Shown in pieces: positions 1-11,581 of a DNA stretch of 64,000 bases (position 1 is the stretch's first letter; each line of letters opens with the position of its first letter). Origin of the DNA: Rhypophila decipiens (Eukaryota; Ascomycota; Sordariomycetes; Sordariales; Naviculisporaceae); the NCBI GenBank assembly GCA_033297075.1, contig MU858073.1:62001-126000 (forward strand), in the 5' to 3' direction. The notes under the pieces were generated by a model, which had not been told where the DNA came from, did no database searches, and worked only from the letters and a program-made list of their open reading frames with translations. The translations under genes and the position numbers were made by a program.

Positions 1-1169
1 ACTCTCTTGCAGGGCGGTTAACTAATATACCCAATAGATGATTCTGCCTTGAGGTCCGAATAGATGTAGACCCGAGAAATGAAACCATAGACCTGCTCGG
101 TGCTAATTAGGGGTTGGGTATTGATATCAATTGGGCGATCTTGGGCTTCCGGTTTACGGTTTTGCAGCCGCCGATGCGGGGGCGGGACTGCTGTTGGATT
201 GACAGCAGATTGACAACGGGACTGTGCCTGCTTGCTGCACTTCCAGACAGCTGTAGCTTTCATTTGGTGGTTGTATCGCTCTTTTTCAGAGGACAAGGGT
301 TTCCGGCTCATTGATATTTTGCGGATGGCCCTACTTTCCCTTGGAATTTTTTACAACTCAACCTTCATTCATTTTTCGTCGGCAAGCACAACCTCTCTCC
401 AGGGCAGGAAGTCTTTCAATCTTTTCTTGTCTTCCTTCTTCCATTTTGACGCGATACGTTGCCTGCCTATACGTCGAGATCTGAGCTTGGAGCATCCATT
501 CTCATTTCCCGGCTCCGCCCCTCGTTTCCGCTGATCACCCTTCTGAAGCTTTCCTCTCGCACCACCTGATACGGGACACCACCATTTTTTGCCGCCATTT
601 TCTTCGTCGCCCAATTACACCAGAGGTTCGGCTCGACCAAATTAAACACCTTTGATGAACGGAAGCTTCACAGAAACAGTACTCAAGAGCACGAATACAG
701 AGAATCCCACCCGATCCTACGGCCTCTCCCGCGGTTGCATGTATTGGGGTTCTGGTTCTTAGCGGCCTGCATCCGTCCTGGAACATCCAGGCAAGAAAAC
801 CAGTCACACAAAGGAGAGTATCTCGGACGTCGGAAGGGTTGCTACTTGGTTACCCGACCATTGAGATCTCCAAAGCTGCAGTTGTTTTGTTGTTGTGTGG
901 TACTGCGCGGTCACGGTACCTGAGTTGAAGAGTGTGTCGGCGGCCCGAAACCAAGACCTTTTGTTGGGTAGGTGTGCCCCAGACAGGGCAAGCCTTCCGG
1001 AACGGACAGGCCTTGTCCCTCGCTAACAGGATAAGCGTAACGGCGAAAGGGTGCAGCGACAGCCCCTGTTTGGCTCGCTGTGGTGGGGTGTAAACAAGAA
1101 TCCTGACTTAGCACTTCCAGCCTTGGTACGTTCTAGGCTGGTGCCAGTGCGCCATAACGCGGACCCAAG
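1..1169. other. Intergenic / 5' leader region of the CLIP-170-like gene
   Basis: No convincing coding region is visible. Short open frames on both strands lack domain-like sequence and splice continuity. Pyrimidine-rich stretches around 350-560 fit a fungal promoter or 5' UTR for the gene starting at 1170. The window edge may also cut into the end of a neighbouring gene, but nothing in the first hundreds of bases supports this. Confidence 0.5.
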
Positions 1170-3771
1170 ATGACCTCCACATCAACTTCTACCTACACAA
1201 CCACCACCAGGCATACGCTATCGAGACGACCTGGCGGCCGGGGACTAAGCGGTATCGCTACTGCATCGACGCCCAATCTGAATCAGCTCTATTCTGCTCA
1301 GTCGTCACATTCACGACTGGCACCTCCCTCGCTGGCGCGCAAGGCTTCCTTTGCCGCATTAACGCAAAATTCTCTGGCCTCTATTCCCGATGATAGCGAA
1401 GATTACGCCCTAAACTCCGTCCTGAGCAACGACAAGATGCCTCCCCCATTCACCCCGGGGAGGCTCGGTGCCGGCTCCGACAGCCTTGCGATCGGCGACA
1501 TTGTTGATGTTCCTGGAAACATGACGGGCACGGTCCGCTTTGTCGGATCTGTGGCCGGGCGCAAAGGCACATTTGCTGGCGTTGAGCTGCATCGAGACTT
1601 TGCCATGCGCGGCAAGAATAGTGGCGATGTCGATGGGTACGTTCTTGATCCCGGACTCTTCATCTGTCCCGTAGTTGCCAAAGCTGACATCATTTCCATT
1701 TGACAGTGTATTCTATTTCACGACGACAGTCCCTGGTGCAGGAATTTTCTTACCGTTATCAAAAGCCATCAAGCGAGAGTCTCCTGCCATGTCCGCCAGT
1801 TCGTTCCCACTCACACCCACCCTGCCGACCATCCCCGCCGGACTGAAAGTCGGGAATCAGAACTCGACCAACTTTACACCGCCCACCCCGTCCTTGCCCA
1901 AATTCAGCCAGTCAGTTGGACCTGGTCGCGCCCCAAGTCCAATAGGCAAGAAATCGACACGTACCTCGCTTCCCCGACCAGACTCGCCGGTGAGGAGGCT
2001 GCAGATGACACCGGGACCTCGACCCTCCATCACAACGCCGGGTCCTAAACCGCCGGCAAGATTCGGGAGTCCGACTTCTAACAAATTCGCCCAGAGTGTT
2101 CGTGGAACAGCTGGTGATCCCAGCAAACGTGCTCCATCGCATGCCCGGAAAAACAGCATCGGACCGCGTAGTGCCTCAGCTCTTGGGGGAAGCAGTTCGG
2201 TAATGAGCTTCACAGACGATGAGACGACGCCCGTCGGTGCAAAAGCACAACCTAATGGCAATATCGCCCCTGTGTCATCTTTGGGACTTAGGCTACGAGC
2301 TCCTTCGAGGACCGCTTCCCGCGCAGGGAACATCAATGATGAGGAGGTCGAAAGGCTCAGAGCCCAGCTTGAAGATCGTGATCGACAGCTCAAGGAGCAG
2401 GCTTTGACGCTCTCTGAGATGGAGAGCAGTCTAACGGAACTGCAGGGCTTAATAGAGAATTCGGACGGTCCGCCAGGACAAGACGCCCGACGTGGAAGTA
2501 TGGAGGATAAGGATATCTCACAACTCCGAGCTCTTTTGAGGGAAAAGAACGAAAAGATTGCTATGCTCACGGCCGAGTTTGATGCTCATCGTGCCGACTT
2601 CCGCAGCACCATTGACACGTTGGAAATGGCCAGCACAGAGACCGAGCGTGTCTACGAGAAGAAGATCGAGGACCTGGTGCAGGAGATCCAAGACCTGCAG
2701 GAGCGGACCGCCGATGTCGACACGGTCGCAAACCAACTCAAGCAACTGGAGGAGCTCGTCCAAGAGCTGGAAGAAGGACTAGAGGATGCTAGAAGGGGCG
2801 AGGCTGAGGCCCGCGGTGAGGTGGAATTCCTCCGTGGCGAAGTTGAGCGAACCCGGTCCGAGCTTCGAAGAGAGAGGGAGAAGGCCCAAGCGAACATGAA
2901 TGGAGCCCTGAACGGAAATTCCAACGGCGGAAATGTCTCGAAGGAACTAGAGCAAAAAGAGGACGAGATTCGTGGTCTAAAGGCCATTATCCACTCCCTG
3001 AGCAGGGATACCATCCCAAATGATAACCCAGAGAGGACTCCCACGCAGAGGTCGGGCTCTTTCCGGTCACAGGGCGAATCGATTGAGGAGCGCCTTGAGC
3101 GCGAGAAGCTCGAACGTGAGATTTCAGAGCTTCGTGGAATGCTCGACATGAAGGCCCACCGCGAGGAGGAGCTGGAACGTGAGGTTGAGACGCTGCGCAG
3201 GAGCAGTATGGTCCCGGCCGGACCCAACAATCGCGGTAGCGCCATGACTGTCGGCAGTGCGAACGAGAGGAACTCATTCCGCGATTCGCGGGGCACTGTT
3301 GTTCTTTCCCCTCGGAGCCCAGAGGCTCCTCATAAGGGTGTGCGTCACAGCCGCGGTACAACGCTTGACACCATGCCCGAGAGCGATACTTATAGCACGG
3401 CGACGGAACATAGTACTCTCTGGTGCGAGCTCTGCGAGACATCTGGGCACGATATTCTCGGGTGCACCAACATGTTTAATGGGGAGCAGAAGCAAGAGGC
3501 TGTCGAGAAGCGTGAGAGGAGCAATAGCGTCCGCCCGGCTGGCCTTAGTGTACCTAGCGTACATGATGATATCAAGCCGGCCCCGCTGTCTCCGATGAAG
3601 GCAAAGGCCACCCCGGCTGTACCGGCGAATGTCAGGATTCTGCCGAACCCGATGGAGTCGGGCCCCGTTGCCGGCAAGGAGAGCGGCGTCGTGGATGCTT
3701 CAAAGTGGTGCGCATTGTGCGAACGGGATGGGCATGACAGCGTTGACTGTCCGTTTGAGGATGCCTTCTAG
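1170..3771 (+). CDS. CLIP-170-family microtubule plus-end tracking protein (CAP-Gly, coiled coil, two zinc knuckles)
   Basis: Exons 1170-1636 and 1707-3771 give 843 aa. The intron (GTACGT...TTGACAG) lies inside the CAP-Gly domain, and splicing restores a continuous ...GDVDG|VFYFTTTVPGAGIFLPLSK. The domain spans about residues 100-180 and ends in the usual G-I-F-x-P motif. A Ser/Pro-rich basic linker follows. Then comes a long heptad-rich coiled coil (about residues 380-670). Two C-terminal CCHC zinc knuckles of form C-x2-C-x4-H-x4-C start near residues 728 and 823. This order is that of CLIP-170/Tip1/ClipA proteins, which bind growing microtubule ends through CAP-Gly and use the zinc knuckles to contact dynein/dynactin or LIS1 partners. 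The start is the first ATG of the open frame. Family assignment is strong; the cargo or polarity role here is inferred from the family. Confidence 0.9.
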
Positions 3772-4807
3772 GGAGCGTGCTCAGGATTTTGAACGCCGCT
3801 TATACATTCCTTTTGTCTCTTTTTCTTTTCACTCCACCTTTGGACGAACTTGCCTGGATATGGAGCAAACCAACTGGCCACAGGGAGGCCATAGCTGTCT
3901 TGTCCCTTTTCTTGTTTTCTTGGGGGTAAGGGGCCTCATCATATTGATGTCTTGATTGTCGTCTTATACCCCTTTTCCATCCCTCAACAATCAGCCATTC
4001 ATGTATAACCTATATATTCCATTCACTGTTTGAATCAATTACATGTTTAATATTGAGGAAAAGGGAATAGAGACAAGACTTATGTATTCTTTCGTCCCAC
4101 TTGGTGATGCGATGAAATCTAATTCTCGTGCTCGTACAGGTGCTAATTCGTTACCGGCCTGTAGCCGTGGCCCTGTGGCAGGGAGGGTCCTCTGACTGCT
4201 GTTTGCTAATATGAGAAAGAAAGGGGCCCATGTACAGAACGTAGATACCGTATTGCACTTTCTGAGGAGTGACAAGAGCGGCCAGATTATGTAGTCGTTG
4301 CCAAATTTAGTTCTCAGCTCACTGCGCAATTGTCCGCTTGCGCCTGTAAACCCGTTCTAGCCGTCCCTGGATGCACTGAATTCAGGTGGCGCAGCCTTAC
4401 GCACTGTGGGGCCCTTTCTGACATGGACAGCTGTGATCATGTTTGCAACCTTGACGACTTTTGAACAACATTGACTTCTGTCCACATTGATCTGGCGACT
4501 TGCAGCTCTGCAACAAAATTCGGATTCCGAGCTTTTGACGCCCATCGATTACCAGCCATCTGCCAATTGGCTTACGCTCTGCATCTGTCGCGAACAATAC
4601 GGCAAGCTACGGTACCTCGAGCTTCAATTCAGTGGAGCCACCAGCACCAACAACACCCAGCCGCGATTCATCGCCCAAGACGACGACAACGACGAACAAA
4701 CGGATCGACCTTTCTACTTGATTGCACGAGTGGAATAATCTCGTCACTACCAAACTCCAATTGATTTATAGTATTCAGCGCCAGGAAGCAAGCCCATATC
4801 CGCCACC
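3772..4807. other. 3' UTR of CLIP-170-like gene and promoter of the kinase gene
   Basis: No supported gene. AT-rich sequence downstream of 3771 looks like a 3' UTR. The segment before 4808 looks like a 5' leader and ends in a good fungal start context (GCCACCATGG around 4802-4811). Confidence 0.5.
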
Positions 4808-6239
4808 ATGGCGCAAATCCTCCTCGACATGTTCTACTCGCTAGGGAACTGCCTCAATTGCTTCCCCGGCTCGCCAACCCTCAAGATCAATGGGCGAAGT
4901 TTCAAGATTCTACGATTACTGGGCGAGGTATGTTCATATCTTGACCAACCCCAACCCTCTACTACCCAATCAATCATCACTAACCCATTTGATTTGATTT
5001 AGGGCGGCTTCTCCTACGTCTATCTAGTGCAAGACACATCCTCATCCGAGCTCCTAGCCCTCAAAAAAATCCGCTGCCCGTTCGGTCAGGAATCAGTAGC
5101 GCAAGCCATGAAAGAGGTGGAAGCGTACAAGTTGTTCGCTAACTCTCCGGGGATTATCCATAGCGTGGATTATAGCATTGCCAGTGAACGAGGCGGGGGA
5201 GCGGATCCGCAGAGTAAAACTGTTTATGTGCTACTGCCGTATTATCGACGCGGGAATTTGCAAGACATGATCAATGCGAATTTGGTTAATCATGCGAGGT
5301 TTCCTGAACGGAAGTTGATGGCGTTGTTTCTTGGGGTTTGTCGGGCGCTGAGGGAGATGCATCTTTATTCTGGGGGACAACAGCCTGGGGGTGGGGGGGA
5401 GAGGATGACGGTTAATGGGAATGGGGAGGCGGCGGCGGCGGTTGGGAAGAGTAAACGGGTCGAGAAGGATGGGACGGGCAAGAGGAACGCGCAGACTGCT
5501 GCGGGCGCTGATGAGGAGGATGAGGTGGAGCAGCAGCGCCCTCTGATGGCTGACGAGGTACCGGGGGCTGGGGGGAACGGGGTGAAGAGTTATGCGCATA
5601 GGGATATCAAGCCTGGTAAGACTTTTCCTTCCGCGGATTGGTCAAGTGGGAGGAGCTTGGACTGACAGGTGTTGATTGCAAACAGGAAATATCATGATAT
5701 CCGACTCGGGCGCGGAACCGATCCTTATGGACCTTGGTTCAATCGCGGAATCGCCAATCCCGATTACAAGTCGATCTCTCGCCATTGCGACGCAAGATGT
5801 CGCCGCCGAGCACAGTACGATGCCATATCGGGCGCCGGAATTGTTTGACGTCAAGACGGGTACCGTGATCGATACCAAGGTGGATATTTGGTCCCTCGGC
5901 TGCACGTTATACGCCTGCCTGGTTGGGAAGTCACCGTTTGAGATGCGCAGCGACGAAACGGGTGGTTCGCTTAGTATTTGTGTCCTTTCCGGGGACTGGA
6001 GGTTTCCGGACGAGGGCCCCGGTGCCAAGAAGAATAAGGGCAAGGGGAAGGGGCCTGCTACTGCTGCTGGAAGTGCGGCAGCGGGGCCAGGTAGTGATGA
6101 GGAGAGTATTAGTGAGCCTATTAGGGAGGTTGTGCGGAAGTGCTTGAAGGTTGAGCCTGCTGAGAGGCCGGATATTGACGAACTGATTGAGATGGTGGAG
6201 CGGGTATTGGACGAGTTGCCTGACGATGGGGCTGTTTAG
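4808..6239 (+). CDS. env7: Env7/STK16-type (NAK family) Ser/Thr protein kinase
   Basis: Exons 4808-4927, 5003-5615 and 5686-6239 give 428 aa. Both introns (75 and 70 nt) have GTATGT/GTAAGA donors and TTTAG/ACAG acceptors. The first splices into the glycine loop (GEGGFSYVY), the second into the catalytic loop (HRDIKPG|NIM). Kinase features: ATP-binding Lys about residue 61, catalytic HRD Asp about 241, Mg-binding DLG (not DFG) about 260 as in STK16, and the APE-like YRAPELF. The N-terminus carries two close cysteines (C-L-N-C-F), fitting lipid anchoring by palmitoylation as in yeast Env7 at the vacuole. An extra low-complexity insert of about 75 residues (Gly-rich, then acidic) lies between helix E and the HRD loop. 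By family it would act in membrane trafficking or vacuole fusion. The ATG lies in a GCCACCATGG context. Confidence 0.9.
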
Positions 6240-7145
6240 TTGGGGATTCGTTATGATTCTTTTTTTCGGTTTTTTTTCAACCATTGTCTATACTATACTA
6301 ACACCAGGCGAGCTATATCTTGTTTTACTTTCTTGCCGAAAGACGGCTTGGGTTTCCCTTTTTTTGGTATATTTATTTTATGAGCTATCAGGGACAACTG
6401 GTCATATCACATTGGTGGAAAGAATGAACGCTGTATATTCTCTTTTGATATTTGTTCCTCGGGGAACTCTGAATTGCTGGTATAAAGACCTATGGGGCTC
6501 TTTGAAGAAAGCTTATTGTCTTCAATGTACGATATTACCATGCGTCTTTTCATGTCCGTTCCTGCGTTGTTGAATTCCTACCTGACTTTCCGGTTCGAAA
6601 AGGAGACTTGGTTGAGGTTGGAACTTGGGACTGGTGGATTGCGGGGACGACTTGCGCCTGTCATATGTGTAGAAAGTTTCTTTTCGGGGACTGTTTTAAT
6701 CTACACAATGAGGCACCGGATCATCATAGAACGGCGCCATGGCACGAGCTATATATTTCTGGCATATGGTGAAAGCTCCTTCCTCGGTCTTTTGGGCTAT
6801 TGGCTTGCTTTGAGTTCTGGCTACTCCGGATCCGAAGTGACCAGCCGATATAGGAAGCTTCCGCCATGGGTCAGTAGATCGCGCCACCCGGGGAAGGAGC
6901 AAGTCCGGTCTGAAGTTTCAGTCATCTGTGGAGAGGTCCGTCGACCGGGGAAGAACGATTTCCCCAGACTGGCCGGTTCATCTCGTTCACTTGATTCCAC
7001 CGATAACCGATATCCACGTGGGTAGCTTCCTTCCTTTCTCTCTCTCTTGTGGTTCAACCACACCCATCTACCGGTACAGCACCCACTTCTTTCTCTTTTT
7101 CCTCATCTCACGACAGAGGATTGAGAATCCAGGACACCAGAAATC
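6240..7145. other. Intergenic: kinase 3' UTR and promoter of the next gene
   Basis: T-rich 3' UTR-like sequence follows 6239. A CT-rich leader (about 7030-7110: cttccttt, ctctctct, cttctttctctttttcc) precedes the next start, as is usual for fungal promoters. Short frames here lack features of real proteins. Confidence 0.5.
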
Positions 7146-8354
7146 ATGGCCAACCTCGTCGAGCCGGCCGCCCTCCTGGTCTTGATCTTGTCCCTCTCCG
7201 GCTCCGTCTCAAACGCTGCTCCTACGGAACTTATCCTCGACAACCATCCTTCTTTCCGAGACGAAACTGTCCGGGACTGGTGCGTCCTCCTCACCAACGG
7301 CACCGTCATTCCCAATGCCCCAGAGCTCTACCTGTGGCCCGTACGCAAAGAGGCCGTAGGATGGTACCAATGTCCTTCCACCGTTGTTGACACAGACGCG
7401 GTCGACACTACCGTCGTCATCACCGCCACCACAGCCTCCGAAAAGCAAAGCCAGAAAGGCCTCCAAGCAATGGACGCATGGTGGCCATACCCTCCTCCCC
7501 ACCAAAAACCCGGCCTCAAAACATGGACCCTCTTTCGCAGCTGGCCACAGACTCACCTCCGTGTGTTTCCCAATTGGCAGACCCATCAGCCTGTTACTGC
7601 CGGTAGTATCACCGAGGAAGGCCTAAAGCTGGAGCAAAAACGACGCTTACGTCGACCTTGGTTGTCATCTGGTTCTGAATGGGAGAATGATTGGCAACTA
7701 CCCCTCCCGGCCCCAGCCGTGTTTGGTGTGGGAGATGAAGATGGCGAGGAGCAGGAGGGAGATTTGGTGTTTGGGCTGCCTCTTTCTGACGGGAACGAGA
7801 ACGAGAGCGAGAAACAACTCTCTAAGAATAAGAGAGAGGTAGTCCGTCGCTGGTCACAAGGCTCACTCGAGGAGATACCGCACGGCTCTCAGGAGGAGGA
7901 GGAGCATAAACCGAATGTGGTTGACCGTTGGGAAGATGGTGATGGGAAAACTGAGAGTGCAAATCCGACTTCCAACAACCATACTCAAGCTGAGGAAGTT
8001 GAGGAGAACTCGGCGGAGGAGCATCATCATCATCATCATCATCATCATCACCATGAAGAAATCAAGGAGAATACTGCTGCTGGAGAAAATGCAAAAGGCC
8101 ACGAGGGCCATGAAGGACATGATCACCATGGCCCCATGTGCGACTGGTCATTCTGGGAGCCGGTCATTGGTGTACTGGTGGTTTTGGCGGGTTTGTGGTG
8201 GTTCTTGGTGAGAAGAGGACGGGCTGGTTTCGGCGGCCTCAGCCCGGGGTTTACTGTGCACAAGCCGGCTTGGGTGAGTTCGCTTGGGAGGGGATTCAGA
8301 AAGGAAAAGTGGGGTGGTGATGTCGAGGAGGGACAGGCTATGCTCACTGTTTAG
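7146..8354 (+). CDS. Predicted type I membrane protein with polyhistidine tract, unknown function
   Basis: Single open frame, 402 aa. A hydrophobic N-terminus (about residues 8-25, ending near S-N-A-A) looks like a signal peptide. A second hydrophobic segment near residues 337-357 (VIGVLVVLAGLWWFLV) is followed by Arg-rich residues, so the bulk would face the lumen or outside with a short cytosolic tail. Just before this TM lies an acidic Glu-rich stretch with 11 consecutive His (CAT repeats at about 8032-8054) and a further GHEGHEGHDHH motif, which could bind Zn, Cu or Ni. The luminal half has scattered W, Y and P and a few Cys (DWCVL, WYQCP). I do not recognise the family. The metal-binding idea is inference. 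It is convergent with the minus-strand gene ending at 8987. Confidence 0.7.
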   Translation: MANLVEPAALLVLILSLSGSVSNAAPTELILDNHPSFRDETVRDWCVLLTNGTVIPNAPELYLWPVRKEAVGWYQCPSTVVDTDAVDTTVVITATTASEKQSQKGLQAMDAWWPYPPPHQKPGLKTWTLFRSWPQTHLRVFPNWQTHQPVTAGSITEEGLKLEQKRRLRRPWLSSGSEWENDWQLPLPAPAVFGVGDEDGEEQEGDLVFGLPLSDGNENESEKQLSKNKREVVRRWSQGSLEEIPHGSQEEEEHKPNVVDRWEDGDGKTESANPTSNNHTQAEEVEENSAEEHHHHHHHHHHHEEIKENTAAGENAKGHEGHEGHDHHGPMCDWSFWEPVIGVLVVLAGLWWFLVRRGRAGFGGLSPGFTVHKPAWVSSLGRGFRKEKWGGDVEEGQAMLTV

Positions 8355-8986
8355 GACGAGAATTCTCAAGAACAGACACAAGGGTGAGTCACAAGTTGGA
8401 GGTCTTCAGTTGTCCATTGGTTGAGATCTTTCCAATCGAGGTGAAGATATCGGTCTGCTCAAATTGTTCAAGGGACCTTGGAGTTTTCAATTCTTTCAGA
8501 TCTGTATGTATTATGTTCAGGGGGCTTGGACCATGGAGGCATCGAACCACCCGTTTCAGTGACCTCTTCACGGTCCTAGTTATATCAAGGCTTTAATAGG
8601 CAGCACAAGAATGAGAAGTGAGAAAAAAGTAACGCAAGTAAAGGGGTATCTAATATACAAAGTGAGCTAATTATTAAATTACACAAGAACGATTGCTTGA
8701 AGATGCAAACCATGCAAGAAAAGAAAGAAACCACTAGACTAGAATGGAAATAAACAAAATATAACAGATGAAAGTGAGATATGCGTCGCTATGAACGAAG
8801 TAGAAGAATCCTGTAGCCTCCTTTGTGGTAAATGAAATGAGAATTCAAAGTTCCCTCCCTGCCACCTTTGCTACCTTTGCCTCCCAAAACTCTCATTAAC
8901 CCGTATATACCTCGATTTCGTGGATGCGACGGTACGTGATACCAGCTCGCCGGCCGTTCAGAGATCATATCGTGAGAGTCATGTCA
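8355..8986. other. Convergent 3' intergenic region
   Basis: AT-rich sequence between two convergent genes, presumably their 3' UTRs and terminators. No coding signal seen. Confidence 0.5.
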
Positions 8987-11581
8987 TCATATCTGCGTAG
9001 GCTGCCCCTTGCCGAGGGTCAATTGGCTCAGGCTCAGCGTCCGGGCAGCCTTCTTCCGCTTATGATCACTCCCGCCGTCGCTTTCACCCTGGACTTCATC
9101 ATCTTCATCATCGTCAGGTCGTAATTCCTCGCCGAAAGCTCCGTACAAAGGTGGTCTCTCAAACGGCGTCTGGAAATCCTCCTGCTCTTCGGTGGTTACG
9201 ATGCTATCTGGTCTAGCACCTTTAGTACCAGATTTGGACTCCTTGATTCCCGGCGGCTGCTGCTCGTCGTCATCTTCATCGTCTGTCTCGAACACCGACG
9301 AGGTTTTGGCTGCGCCCTGCGGGGACGGGACGGCCAACATCTTTGGGGTTGGAGGCGCTGGCGAACTTCCAGGGGTATGTTGGGTCAGGCGTTCCTGGGA
9401 GCGAGACTTGGCTGGATCGCGTACCATGGCGAACATGGTGGTTGACAGGGTGTTTAGCCGTTCTGAGAGTTTCTTGACCTGTGCCTCGAGTTCTAGCCTT
9501 GCTGCCCGCTCGGCCTCGAGCTGGGCGACCAGGTTCGAGTACTGGTCTGGATTGTTATTGCTGCTCGTGTTCTGGCCAAGGGCAGGGAGACTGGTAGCCC
9601 CGCGCACGGTGGAAGTAGAGGTCGGACGGTCAATATTGATGGCAGGGGGAGGAGCAGTTGTCGTCGCTGTAGTCTGGGACTGGGACTGAGCGGGAGAGGT
9701 AGAGGGCGGATGGAGCGAACCAACAAAAGTCGGAGCATCGCCAAATGACATCTGCGAGTGCGTGTCTGTCTCAACCGAGTGCCGAGAAGCGCTCCTCGGG
9801 CGAGGACCTTTGCCGCCGGCCGGAGGCGTCTGGTATATGGCCGGGATAGTGGGCGGAACGGCATTGGTGAATAAGAAACCCGGTTGGTCTGCTGTCGAGG
9901 GACGCTCCGTCGGAGGCACATCAGCCACCGGGGTTCGGAAACCAGGTACGGCCCGGCAGAGGTGGTCCACAACTCTCTCTAGCTTCCTCGCACGGCTCTC
10001 GAGGTTGCCAATTCGCGTATCGATGCTCACCGCTTGCGTAATCTTCATGCCAACCATTTCATTGGAGATGGAGCCAAAGTTGAAAGGCTGAGGTGGCGTC
10101 TTTGGCGGATGGTCATTTGCCGAGCTCTCGGGGGCACCCATGTCGATCACGCCGGTATCGTCAGCATCGGGGTCGTCTGGGGCGTTCGAAGAGAGTGGAG
10201 ACATAAAGCCCGGGTCGTAAGACTCCCGCCAGAAGCGGATCTCGTCGCTGCGCCTGCGTGTGCCGGGCCGAGCGACATTGATATCTTGCAGGCCGGAAAG
10301 GCTTCGTGACCTCCGACGACCAACTCCAGCACCTCCAATATCGCTGGTGATGGCACGACCTATCTCGCTTGGGTCTTCGGGGTCTCCTGAGCCCCCCAAG
10401 CGGCTAGCAGCACGGCCATGTGAGCTCGCAGGTCGCGGTGATAACCCGGCACCCCATTCCGACTCCCTTGGACGCGGCGGGTAGAAGAGTCGACTCGTTG
10501 CAGTTGTCGCAGCACGGCGTCTTGCTCCACCACTCGGGCTGGCGTTGACTGCCTCTGCCTGTAGCGAGTTGCGAGCACTCTCAATGGCCATGATATCGTC
10601 TGGGCCGATCGAATGAGACCGCAAGGGCCGGTCAAATTCGTTGATCGGGAGCGAGGCAGATCGCTTTGGTGAGATATCTTTGGACCGAGCTAGTGCCGTA
10701 GGGTCCTGCGCAGTTATCATGTTAGAAACAAAATGTTGATGGTTGTGGCCGTGATGGCTAAGCCTTACACTTCTGTGGTGGGAGCTTCCCATGGGCTCGG
10801 ACTCATGTTCAGAGATGGGGGCACTAGTTGGCGCTCCGTTGGTGGTTTTCCTCTTGTTCCTGCCAAAGAGTCTACCCAAAGCCGTACGCAAGGTCGACTT
10901 CTTCCGCTGGGGTGTGTCCTTGTTCTGACTATGTTTGCTTGGTTCATCGCTCACTACTGAATATCGGACTGAAGCAGGCAATGGGGCAGTGGTTCGTCTC
11001 GTTGGTGGCGCTGTTGTCGCTCGCAAGGGCGAGTTCCGTAGCGGAGACACCCGTTCGGGAGAGTTTCTGGGCGGAGAGGCCCGCTGGGGAGGAGTGCGAG
11101 AAGTCCTGCCGACGGGCGCAACTGCACTGGAAGGTGGTTCTGGGGCCGGGTGTGTTGGAGCTTCCGGAACCAAGTCCTGTATAACCATGGGCTCAGTGAT
11201 GGGAGCATTGTCGGGTAATGGTGCATCCGCTGGGTCTGGTGGGGATTGCACTGGTTCAATTTCGCTATCACTATCGTGAGTCTGTGGGGGGGGCTGTAGC
11301 TGTTTCTCCTTGACAAGTTCAACCTTCTCCGGCTCGAATTCCGGAGTCTTGTCGAGTTCGCCGGGCGGTATGGGACCGGCTATCCCGGCTCCGGGTGTAC
11401 GGATGGGGAATTCGTCGTCGCTTGTCATTGCGGCAGGCCCTGCTACCTGACCCGGACTTCGGATGGGGAACTCCTCTTCGTCTGGTATCGGGATCGGGCC
11501 GGAGATGGTTCCCCGTATCGATTTGCGGCCGGCGGCCTTGGCTCGGCCCGAGGTGGAGCCGGATTTCCACAGACTCGGCAT
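8987..11581 (-). CDS. Large disordered coiled-coil protein, unknown function
   Basis: Exons 11581-10769 and 10705-8987 (complement) give 843 aa. The 63-nt segment 10706-10768 is open in frame, so the gene can be read as one 864-aa frame. However, it has a GTAAGG donor, a TTTCTAAC branch site and a GCGCAG acceptor, and I call it an intron. The N-terminus has two acidic repeats of type EFPIR(S/T)PG. Pro/Ser/Arg-rich disorder follows with a basic patch (GRNKRKTT). Coiled coils lie near residues 490-520 (ITQAVSIDTRIGNLESRARK) and 655-710 (QLEAERAARLELEAQVKKLS). The C-terminal quarter is acidic. No catalytic domain is visible. The architecture suits a scaffold or cytoskeleton-linked protein, but that is a guess. 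Confidence 0.75.
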   Translation of the reverse strand: MPSLWKSGSTSGRAKAAGRKSIRGTISGPIPIPDEEEFPIRSPGQVAGPAAMTSDDEFPIRTPGAGIAGPIPPGELDKTPEFEPEKVELVKEKQLQPPPQTHDSDSEIEPVQSPPDPADAPLPDNAPITEPMVIQDLVPEAPTHPAPEPPSSAVAPVGRTSRTPPQRASPPRNSPERVSPLRNSPLRATTAPPTRRTTAPLPASVRYSVVSDEPSKHSQNKDTPQRKKSTLRTALGRLFGRNKRKTTNGAPTSAPISEHESEPMGSSHHRSVRLSHHGHNHQHFVSNMITAQDPTALARSKDISPKRSASLPINEFDRPLRSHSIGPDDIMAIESARNSLQAEAVNASPSGGARRRAATTATSRLFYPPRPRESEWGAGLSPRPASSHGRAASRLGGSGDPEDPSEIGRAITSDIGGAGVGRRRSRSLSGLQDINVARPGTRRRSDEIRFWRESYDPGFMSPLSSNAPDDPDADDTGVIDMGAPESSANDHPPKTPPQPFNFGSISNEMVGMKITQAVSIDTRIGNLESRARKLERVVDHLCRAVPGFRTPVADVPPTERPSTADQPGFLFTNAVPPTIPAIYQTPPAGGKGPRPRSASRHSVETDTHSQMSFGDAPTFVGSLHPPSTSPAQSQSQTTATTTAPPPAINIDRPTSTSTVRGATSLPALGQNTSSNNNPDQYSNLVAQLEAERAARLELEAQVKKLSERLNTLSTTMFAMVRDPAKSRSQERLTQHTPGSSPAPPTPKMLAVPSPQGAAKTSSVFETDDEDDDEQQPPGIKESKSGTKGARPDSIVTTEEQEDFQTPFERPPLYGAFGEELRPDDDEDDEVQGESDGGSDHKRKKAARTLSLSQLTLGKGQPTQI

